A DNA stretch of 11,235 nt from JACKLD01 sp049297695 (lineage in GTDB: Bacteria > Pseudomonadota > Alphaproteobacteria > UBA2136 > UBA6156). The position numbers were made by a program, and so were the translations under genes. The notes under the pieces are model-generated. The model worked only from the letters and a program-made list of their open reading frames with translations. It was not told the origin of the DNA and ran no database searches. The DNA lies in assembly GCA_049297695.1 (NCBI GenBank), contig JBAQUT010000045.1, positions 1 through 11,235 of the forward strand, written 5' to 3'. Shown here piece by piece: positions 6,061-11,235 of this stretch (position 1 is the stretch's first letter; the number at the start of each line of letters is the position of its first letter).

Positions 6061-7782
6061 TTACTTCACACGGTTTTGAAGCGCCTTTCGCACGGCGGCA
6101 TCATCTTCGGGCTTGAGCAGCATACTACCTTGACGCCAGTACCGCTGGGCGGAAACCATGTTCCTCAGCTTGGCATGAACATCCCCCAAGTGCAAAAACA
6201 CCGTGGCATCGTCGGGGGTAGCATCGGCCCCTTGCTCTAACAAGGGCAAGGCTTTGTCGTACTGGCCTTGCTGGTAGTAGGCCCAGCCCAAGCTGTCCAT
6301 AATAGCACCATCCTCGGGGGCGGCTTCGTGAGCGCGTTCCAGCATGGCGGTCGCCTCGTTTAAATGGATGCCTTTATCCACCCACATATACGCCAGATAG
6401 TTCAACACGCTGGGGTTCACGGGGTTTAAAATCAACGACAGGCTTAAATCCTGCCCCGCCTGTTCGGTTTGCCCCAACCGCTCATAGGTGGCGCCACGGG
6501 CAAAGTACATAGCCGCCAGCATGGCAGGGGGCGTAGCGTTGCTTTGGCTTTTCAACAAGGTATCGTAGGCTTTCAACGCCGTGGAATAATCGCGGCTATC
6601 AAACGCCATTTCGGCCAAACTACGTTGGAATCCTTGTACGTCCGGCCGTTTGGCTACCAACTGCTTGGCCATGGCCACGCCTTCGGCTTGCTGCCCGCTA
6701 CGGAAGGTCGCTTCGGCTTGGCGGATGCGGGCCGCCAAGGCCACGGGTGAGTTTTCGGGTATCTGGCTATACTTGGCCATGGCAGCGGCATAGGCGCGGG
6801 CGGATTCATCCACAATCCCCGCATAATACAGCATGTAAGGGTTGGTAGGGTCTAGGTACAAGGCCTGCGCCAACAGCTGGCGGGCGGGTACAACAGCCCC
6901 TTGGCTCCATACCAGCAAACCAAAATCAAACAAGGTTAGCGCCACGTCGTGCTTCACGTTGGGGGTTGTTTCAACCACCGTATAACCTTGTGCTATGCGG
7001 GCCGCTTCATCTTCCAGCAACGCCACATAGGCGTTTTTGGTACGGAACACGTTGTACAACGCCACCGCTTGGCTGGTTGCTCCGCGCTTATGGTACATAT
7101 CCGCCAGCATCAAGGTGGTAAACAACGAGCCAGGCTCCAAAGCATTGGAAGCCTCCAACGCCTGTACCGCCTTCCCTTCGTCCGGCACGTACATCCACAT
7201 ACGGGCTATGTGGTACTGTTTGCGTGCTTCTTGGGGTTGGGGGCCTTTCAAGGCTTCTACCGCGGCCACATGCTTGGCCACGCTGCCGCCTTGGGCCACG
7301 TTCAGGTAAGCGTTTATCAAACTTATCTGTAACAAATCGGGCGCTACTTTGCTCACGGCCTGCAATTCGGTTTGGGCCAACGCCATGTTTCCTTCGTGCA
7401 AGGCCCCCACCACCCGCACCAAGACTGGCATCGTATCCCCCGTGCGGGCGGGCATGGTGCGCGCCAGGCGTACCGCCGTGGCCATGTCGCCTTCCACCAG
7501 CGCCAGCTCAAACACACGGCTTTTCAGGTTGGCATTTTCCGTGTCGTCCATCAGAGCGGTTAAATAGCCCTGGGCGGCAGGGCCGTTATCGCCCGCCATA
7601 TCCGCGGTTACACCCCGCATGTAGCCGGATACTGCCTCTCCAAACCCTTCCTCCACCAACGCCGTACCGCTTACGGGCAAAGCCTCGCGCAGCACGCTTG
7701 GCTGCACAGGCATAGGGCCCATCGCCATGGGCTGGCAGGCGGCAAGGGCTACCACGGTGACTGAAAGAAAAACATGTTTCAT
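6061..7782 (-). CDS. Tetratricopeptide-repeat lipoprotein
   Basis: A 573-residue predicted lipoprotein made mostly of helical TPR-like repeats. The signal MKHVFLSVTVVALAAC has a lipobox (L-A-A-C, Cys16) followed by Gln, suggesting the outer membrane, facing the periplasm. Repeat units are clearest near the C-terminus: A-R-G-A-T-Y-E-R-L-G-Q-T-E-Q-A, then D-S-L-G-W-A-Y-Y-Q-Q-G-Q-Y-D-K-A-L-P-L-L-E, then L-G-D-V-H-A-K-L-R-N. The N-L/Y-L-A-Y-M-W-V-D-K-G and D-S-L-G-W pattern is typical of long TPR proteins common in Alphaproteobacteria. ATG 7782 is preferred over the GTG at 7788 because AGGG lies at better spacing and it opens the signal peptide. It is last in the ftsE-ftsX-DUF218 run, 28 bp after the previous stop. 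A scaffold role in envelope or division is inferred from context only. Confidence 0.85.
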   Translation of the reverse strand: MKHVFLSVTVVALAACQPMAMGPMPVQPSVLREALPVSGTALVEEGFGEAVSGYMRGVTADMAGDNGPAAQGYLTALMDDTENANLKSRVFELALVEGDMATAVRLARTMPARTGDTMPVLVRVVGALHEGNMALAQTELQAVSKVAPDLLQISLINAYLNVAQGGSVAKHVAAVEALKGPQPQEARKQYHIARMWMYVPDEGKAVQALEASNALEPGSLFTTLMLADMYHKRGATSQAVALYNVFRTKNAYVALLEDEAARIAQGYTVVETTPNVKHDVALTLFDFGLLVWSQGAVVPARQLLAQALYLDPTNPYMLYYAGIVDESARAYAAAMAKYSQIPENSPVALAARIRQAEATFRSGQQAEGVAMAKQLVAKRPDVQGFQRSLAEMAFDSRDYSTALKAYDTLLKSQSNATPPAMLAAMYFARGATYERLGQTEQAGQDLSLSLILNPVNPSVLNYLAYMWVDKGIHLNEATAMLERAHEAAPEDGAIMDSLGWAYYQQGQYDKALPLLEQGADATPDDATVFLHLGDVHAKLRNMVSAQRYWRQGSMLLKPEDDAAVRKALQNRVK

Positions 7783-7810
7783 GCCCACCCACCCTAAAGG
7801 GTTTAACGGG

Positions 7811-8332
7811 CTACATCAACAGCGGGGCCAGCAAAAGCTTGTTATATTCGCGCCACAAGGTGCGCACGCTGGCATCATCGCCTACCACCAAAAAGGTAGG
7901 CTGAAGGTTAGGGGCCAGCAGCACAAACAACACCCTGCACCGCAACGAATGAAACCTGTTGGTCACCACCGCCAGTTTAGTTATCTTCCGTTCCGCCGCC
8001 CACAAGGCCGTGTTCAACACATTTTCTCGTGTGGTGCGGGCTTCGTAATCCAATGTTAAATTGCTCCGCTGCACATGGCTTAACACTTCGGCGGGGATAA
8101 TCTCGTGCACTTTCACATCCTCATGCACACCGCTTATCAGCACGGGACCTGCAAAACCTTGTTCTAATACACTTACAGCGGCATCCACCCGCCCCGTACC
8201 GCCCGTAAACACCACCAACCCTTCTGGCAATACGGGCATCAGCAATTGCGGGGTTGGCAACAGCATGGCAAACAAACCAAACCCTACACCATAAAGTATC
8301 AAGGCCAGCAATCCTGTGGTTATCCAGCGCAT
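7811..8332 (-). CDS. DUF218/YdcF-like envelope protein
   Basis: A 173-residue protein with one N-terminal membrane anchor (about residues 4-26) and a DUF218 domain. Conserved features are VVFTGGTGRVD (40-50), LISG (65-68), the motif around Y97-E98-A-R-T-T-R-E-N-V (97-106), VVTNRFHSLR (122-131) and R161-E-Y-N-K. The DUF218 family includes SanA, YdcF and ElyC; ElyC is linked to peptidoglycan or lipid-carrier metabolism in E. coli, but no enzymatic reaction can be assigned here. Its ATG lies only 3 bp after the ftsX stop, so it is surely in the same transcript. At 173 residues it is a short, near-minimal member. From memory, a DUF218 gene after ftsX is common in Alphaproteobacteria, supporting a division- or cell-wall-linked role. 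Confidence 0.85.
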   Translation of the reverse strand: MRWITTGLLALILYGVGFGLFAMLLPTPQLLMPVLPEGLVVFTGGTGRVDAAVSVLEQGFAGPVLISGVHEDVKVHEIIPAEVLSHVQRSNLTLDYEARTTRENVLNTALWAAERKITKLAVVTNRFHSLRCRVLFVLLAPNLQPTFLVVGDDASVRTLWREYNKLLLAPLLM

Positions 8333-8335
8333 GGG

Positions 8336-9199
8336 TTACGCCCCTTGTTCCGCCAAAGCGGGTTGCAACAGGCGCCCCACCACCACACGGGCTGTCAGCC
8401 ATGCCACCGCTGGCAACAAGGCTGGCGCCACGGCCAAACTTATCCATATGGGCCAGCCCACATACGCCTGCAACGTGGGCCACAGCAGAACGCTCACCAA
8501 CGTTACAGCCACCGCACCGGCACTGGCCCAGGCCCAGCCCAAGGCCACACGCTCTACTACTTGCTGGCTTACCAGTTTTTGCACCAGTTTGTGGGTGGCC
8601 CCAATGTGCTGCAACAGCTCTAACGTGCTGCGTTGGGCCCGCAACCCTGCCCGCACCGTCAGTGTTACCAGCAACCCCATCACCATCAGCATCACCGCCG
8701 CCAACCCAACCCCCACCAGCTGCACTACGCTTACACCACGGGCCACGGCTTGTAACACGGGCTTGGCATCGTCAATTTCGGCGGCTGGGAAACGCGCCTG
8801 AATCACAGGGTCGAGCAAACTGCGGTCAAACGCCTCACCGGTACGGATTTCCAACACTTGCGGCAACGGTAACCCGCTCATATCCCCGCCATAAGGGGCC
8901 AACAAGGCCATCAGTTGGTCGGGGGGCACAATCTCCACATTCCCCACGCCCGGCACGCGGGTTATCTCCACTTGGGCTGCCTGAAGGGCCGCAGCATCCG
9001 TATCCGGTTGCAAATACACCTGCACCATCTGGCTCCGCTCCAACCGCCATACCTTATAAAGCCCGTGCATCATCAGGCTACCCCCCACACCCAACGCCAC
9101 CACCCAGCCCAACAAGGCGGTCATCACCACCAGCAAACGGAACACGCCATCCCGCTCCAAACTTAAAGCTTTGCGGGCAACGGGGGTTATGCCGTTCAT
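8336..9199 (-). CDS. ftsX: Cell-division ABC transporter permease FtsX
   Basis: FtsX is the membrane half of the FtsEX complex, which uses ATP hydrolysis by FtsE to activate peptidoglycan hydrolases at the septum rather than to move a substrate. The 287-residue protein has the expected four membrane segments: about 22-46, 157-182, 217-241 and 251-273. A periplasmic domain of about 110 residues between the first two (RVPGVGNVEIVPPDQLMALL and following) is where hydrolase regulators bind. The QHIGATHKLVQKLV stretch (197-210) is the cytoplasmic coupling-helix region typical of FtsX. ATG 9199 overlaps the ftsE stop in ATGA (9196-9199), so the two are translationally coupled. Sequence and neighbour together make the assignment firm. 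Confidence 0.93.
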   Translation of the reverse strand: MNGITPVARKALSLERDGVFRLLVVMTALLGWVVALGVGGSLMMHGLYKVWRLERSQMVQVYLQPDTDAAALQAAQVEITRVPGVGNVEIVPPDQLMALLAPYGGDMSGLPLPQVLEIRTGEAFDRSLLDPVIQARFPAAEIDDAKPVLQAVARGVSVVQLVGVGLAAVMLMVMGLLVTLTVRAGLRAQRSTLELLQHIGATHKLVQKLVSQQVVERVALGWAWASAGAVAVTLVSVLLWPTLQAYVGWPIWISLAVAPALLPAVAWLTARVVVGRLLQPALAEQGA

Positions 9200-9864
9200 G
9201 CCATATCCTCCTGCTGCAACCGCCCGCCTTTCATGGTGAGCACGGGGTATTTAAAGCTCCGCACCAGCTCCTTATCGTGGGTTGCCACCAACACGGTAGT
9301 GCCGTGCTTGTTCAGCTCCACCAGCAAGTGCAAAATGCGCTTGGCCATGGCATCGTCCAGGTTCCCTGTGGGTTCGTCGGCCACCAACACTTGGGGCCGG
9401 TGAACCACGGCGCGGGCAATGCCAACGCGTTGTTTTTCCCCTCCGCTCAACCGGTCGGGGGTTTCGTCTTTTTTATCGGCCAAACCCACCCACGCCAGCA
9501 TGTCGTCCACCGCTTTGTCTTGTTCACGCGTGGGGTATCCATAAAGGTTCAGGGGCAGCGCCACGTTCTCCCGCACCGTTAAATGCGGTAACAAGCGGTA
9601 ATCTTGAAACACAATCCCCATTTTACGCCGCGTAAACGCCACTTCTTCCTCGCCCAACTTGGCAATGTTTTTACCAAACATGGTGATGTGGCCTTGGGTA
9701 GGCAGCATATCCAGGTACAACAGCCTGAACACCGTGGTTTTGCCCGCACCGCTGGGGCCGGTTAAAAAATGGAAACTTCCTTCCTCCAGCTCAAAGCTTA
9801 CACCCGTTACGGCGGGGCGGGCATCGCCTGCGTAGTGGTAACCAACGTTGTCAAAACGAATCAT
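9196..9864 (-). CDS. ftsE: Cell-division ATP-binding protein FtsE
   Basis: FtsE is the cytoplasmic ATPase of FtsEX, linked to FtsZ-ring constriction and control of septal peptidoglycan hydrolysis. The 222-residue protein has the full ABC set: Walker A GPSGAGKTT (36-44), Q-loop FQDYRLL (Gln87), signature LSGGEKQ (139-145), Walker B VLVADEP (159-165, catalytic Glu164), D-loop GNLD and H-loop THD (His196). Length matches FtsE (about 220). The start at ATG 9864 has AGGA about 8 nt upstream. It is the first gene of a leftward run continuing into ftsX, the DUF218 gene and the TPR gene, and is divergent from the zinc-ribbon gene. FtsE resembles LolD and other small ABC proteins, but the coupled ftsX settles the identity. 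Confidence 0.94.
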   Translation of the reverse strand: MIRFDNVGYHYAGDARPAVTGVSFELEEGSFHFLTGPSGAGKTTVFRLLYLDMLPTQGHITMFGKNIAKLGEEEVAFTRRKMGIVFQDYRLLPHLTVRENVALPLNLYGYPTREQDKAVDDMLAWVGLADKKDETPDRLSGGEKQRVGIARAVVHRPQVLVADEPTGNLDDAMAKRILHLLVELNKHGTTVLVATHDKELVRSFKYPVLTMKGGRLQQEDMA

Positions 9865-9901
9865 GGGCGCATCCTAACTAAGCAATGGCGTTTCGGCAAC
9901 C

Positions 9902-9930
9902 TTGCCGCCTTGTTTATCACCCCTTATGCT
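9902..9930 (+). promoter_or_regulatory. Promoter of the zinc-ribbon gene, predicted leaderless
   Basis: TTGCCG (9902-9907) and TATGCT (9925-9930) are 17 bp apart. The ATG at 9937 starts 7 nt after the last base of the -10, which is about where transcription would begin. No useful Shine-Dalgarno precedes that ATG (only AGG 1 nt away), consistent with a leaderless mRNA. Confidence 0.45.
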
Positions 9931-9936
9931 ACAGGC

Positions 9937-10692
9937 ATGCTTATCACGTGCCCCGAGTGCACCACCCGTTATAACCTTACCGCCGCCCAGATAGGCCCCG
10001 AGGGCCGTACCCTGAAATGCGCCAAGTGCGGCCACGCTTGGTTTGTACCGCCCGAAACCCCGCCCGACGAACCGGATTTGGACATCCCTCCCCCTTTGCC
10101 ACCTGAAAACACTGTAGGGCTGGACGAAATGGCCTTTGTGGGCACCCAGCCTGCCTGGTGGCGGAAATTTGGTGCCAGCCTTACCTTGTGGCTTGTTGTC
10201 CTCACCGTGGCTTTGGCCATTGCCTTGGCGGCCGCCTTATGGCTGTTGATGAGCCCCGAACCTGCGCCCGACACCTCCCACGGCTCCGCCCCCCTAACGG
10301 ATGCCCAACCCGACAACCTCAGCCTTTCCAACCTGACCCGCGAGATTCAGGAAGACGGGGCCTTGGTGATTTTGAAATTCAGCGGCACGGTTACCAACAA
10401 CGGCAGCACCACCCAAACGTTGCCCGAGCTCCGCCTGCAGCTTTTGGACGTCAAAGGGATTGAGCTGGATTTTTGGCCTGCCGACGTGGCTAAACCTGTT
10501 CTGGAGGCTGGGGAAAGTGCGCGCTGGACGGCCCGCTTCCTCAACCCGCCGCTGGAGCGGATTGCCACGTGGCGCGCCTTCTTTAAAACTGGTACCCTGG
10601 CCCCCCTCCTCCCCGCCAAAGTGGAAGAGACCAGCCCTACCGAACCTGCCACCGAAGCCACAAGCGCAGATATATCTACCACCACCCCTTGA
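9937..10692 (+). CDS. MJ0042-type zinc-ribbon membrane protein with DUF3426-like domain
   Basis: A 251-residue protein in three parts. The N-terminus is an MJ0042-family zinc ribbon: C5-P-E-C8 and C28-A-K-C31 with YNL and GHAWFV around them. A Pro/Asp/Glu-rich linker (about 38-60) leads to one membrane helix at about 81-105 (SLTLWLVVLTVALAIALAAA). The C-terminal part (about 140-220) has VILKFSGTVTNNG, LPELRLQLLD and LEAGESARWTARFLNPP, resembling the DUF3426/FxLYD-type beta sandwich usually found outside the membrane. The start is ATG 9937, where the zinc ribbon begins; extension to 9769 would run into ftsE. The partner of the zinc ribbon is unknown. From memory, this gene commonly diverges from ftsE in Alphaproteobacteria, so a role tied to division or envelope is plausible but unproved. 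Confidence 0.85.
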   Translation: MLITCPECTTRYNLTAAQIGPEGRTLKCAKCGHAWFVPPETPPDEPDLDIPPPLPPENTVGLDEMAFVGTQPAWWRKFGASLTLWLVVLTVALAIALAAALWLLMSPEPAPDTSHGSAPLTDAQPDNLSLSNLTREIQEDGALVILKFSGTVTNNGSTTQTLPELRLQLLDVKGIELDFWPADVAKPVLEAGESARWTARFLNPPLERIATWRAFFKTGTLAPLLPAKVEETSPTEPATEATSADISTTTP

Positions 10693-10716
10693 AATACGCC
10701 TTCAAGAGCTTATACT
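10689..10716 (+). promoter_or_regulatory. Promoter of the small gene at 10723, predicted leaderless
   Basis: TTGAAA (10689-10694) and TATACT (10711-10716) are 16 bp apart, both close to consensus; the -35 overlaps the last codons of the zinc-ribbon gene. ATG 10723 lies 7 nt after the end of the -10, at the expected transcription start. No Shine-Dalgarno is present. The spacing from -10 to ATG is identical to that at 9937. Confidence 0.5.
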
Positions 10717-10722
10717 TGGGCC

Positions 10723-10971
10723 ATGACACGCCTGAACCTTGCCGCCTTGAACGCCACCGACGCCCATGTGGAGGTCTCCTTCACCACGGGGAATGGCGAG
10801 ATTGTGAAAGGCAGCATTGAAAACAGCTTTTTTGACGAGTTTGTGGCCCAGCCCAACCAAAAACTCTCCGCCGCCAAACGCCAACGGATTTTGAACGACA
10901 ACGTGCCGTTCCTCATCGCCGAAGCCGACCGCCAGCTGCGGTTGGGCCACAAGCACATCACCATTGCGTAA
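10723..10971 (+). CDS. Small conserved-looking hypothetical protein (DUF1488-like?)
   Basis: An 82-residue soluble protein. The first part predicts beta strands (V-E-V-S-F-T-T-G-N-G-E-I-V-K-G-S-I-E) and the second a helix (L-S-A-A-K-R-Q-R-I-L-N-D-N-V-P-F-L-I-A-E-A-D-R-Q-L). No signal peptide, membrane segment or Cys is present. The strand-then-helix order and small size recall the DUF1488 group, but this is a pattern impression at low confidence. The ATG sits at the expected transcription start of a strong-looking promoter (TTGAAA/TATACT), which argues that this is a real gene. It lies 30 bp after the zinc-ribbon gene and has no visible terminator. Overlapping reading frames on the opposite strand are judged non-coding. 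Function unknown. Confidence 0.65.
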   Translation: MTRLNLAALNATDAHVEVSFTTGNGEIVKGSIENSFFDEFVAQPNQKLSAAKRQRILNDNVPFLIAEADRQLRLGHKHITIA

Positions 10972-11011
10972 CAACCACACACCCGCCCTGCATGATACCC
11001 TTGCACCTTGT

Positions 11012-11017
11012 TATACT
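11012..11017 (+). promoter_or_regulatory. Possible -10 element for the right-edge gene
   Basis: TATACT at 11012-11017 matches the -10 consensus well, but no good -35 is found at 15-18 bp upstream. It would give a leader of roughly 70 nt to the GGAGG at 11087-11091. The 125 bp between 10971 and 11097 otherwise hold only a 22-codon ORF at 11045-11113, described in the findings. Confidence 0.3.
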
Positions 11018-11096
11018 CTCCCTTTTACCCCATAGTCACCTTACATGATGCGCACCCGCCCCATGTTCCCCCCAACCAACTCTCACGGAGGCTCCC

Positions 11097-11235
11097 ATCG
11101 CTGCACCGCGTAACACGGCCACGCGCCGCAAACCTGTCACATCCAAGGCGTTGTCATCGCTGAAACCCGTGGTGAAGGCCATCAAGCCCAAAGCCCCCCG
11201 CAAAGTTACCCCTCCCGCCCCCCGCGCCGTGCAGG
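11097..11235 (+). CDS. Start of an Ala/Pro/Lys/Arg-rich protein (3' end outside window, unusual start)
   Basis: The frame is open to the window end and encodes a strongly basic, low-complexity stretch: A-P-R-N-T-A-T-R-R-K-P-V-T-S-K-A, then K-P-V-V-K-A-I-K-P-K-A-P-R-K-V-T-P-P-A-P-R. A strong Shine-Dalgarno (GGAGG, 11087-11091) ends 5 nt before an ATC codon at 11097, exactly where a start is expected. No ATG, GTG or TTG is in frame between the stop at 11046 and TTG at 11151, so either ATC is used, translation begins at TTG 11151, or the sequence has an error. Such basic N-termini occur in DNA-associated, phasin-like and other proteins; identity cannot be inferred from this piece. Confidence 0.4.
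   Translation, partial: MAAPRNTATRRKPVTSKALSSLKPVVKAIKPKAPRKVTPPAPRAVQ

Noticed and set aside
8254..9582. Long + strand open frame (442 codons) opposite ftsX and ftsE
   Set aside because: The product is Pro/Ala/Ser-rich with no recognisable fold, and ftsE and ftsX are certain on the opposite strand.
9769..9936. Extension of the zinc-ribbon gene upstream to 9769
   Set aside because: It would overlap ftsE on the opposite strand, and the conserved zinc ribbon begins at ATG 9937.
1..11235. CRISPR arrays, tRNA or rRNA genes, insertion sequences, prophage genes
   Set aside because: I looked for regularly spaced repeats, tRNA-like cloverleaf segments, transposase or integrase motifs and terminal inverted repeats, and saw none that hold up by eye.

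Overview
The window looks like chromosome from a motile, Gram-negative alphaproteobacterium. The evidence is a CheR chemotaxis methyltransferase, the flagellar export protein FlhA, two lipobox proteins, and an ftsE-ftsX-DUF218 run that diverges from an MJ0042-type zinc-ribbon membrane protein. That last layout is, from memory, common in Alphaproteobacteria. No species can be named from this sequence alone. Coding density is high, and most genes are clearly G+C-rich.

Layout from left to right. Positions 1-675 hold the 3' part of cheR. Positions 685-2635 hold a compact rightward run: a ribbon-helix-helix antitoxin, a ParE/RelE-type toxin and an RNA-methyltransferase-like gene, joined by two successive 4-bp ATGA overlaps, then a Nudix hydrolase gene. 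A sigma70-like promoter buried in a 16-bp inverted repeat drives this run. The toxin-antitoxin and Nudix genes look more A+T-rich than their neighbours. Next come flhA (leftward, 2666-4756), a divergent osmC-family gene (4904-5296) with a clear terminator, a small uncharacterised lipoprotein (5335-5913, leftward), and a leftward four-gene run from 9864 to 6061: ftsE, ftsX, a DUF218/YdcF-like gene and a large TPR lipoprotein. Divergent from ftsE are the zinc-ribbon protein (9937-10692) and a small unknown gene (10723-10971). The right edge carries the start of an Ala/Pro/Lys/Arg-rich reading frame with a strong Shine-Dalgarno sequence but no ordinary start codon.

How the genes fit together. 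CheR and FlhA belong to the chemotaxis and motility apparatus but are separated here by the toxin-antitoxin/methyltransferase/Nudix block, which has the look of an acquired or reshuffled cassette. FtsE, FtsX, the DUF218 protein and the TPR lipoprotein probably form one envelope and cell-division transcription unit. I see no CRISPR array, rRNA, tRNA, transposase or phage gene. I do not see a convincing new defence or metabolic system. The best leads are the toxin-antitoxin operator and its coupling to the methyltransferase, two apparently leaderless genes with identical promoter geometry, the start-codon puzzle at the right edge, and a dispersed-repeat-like element at 6026-6060.
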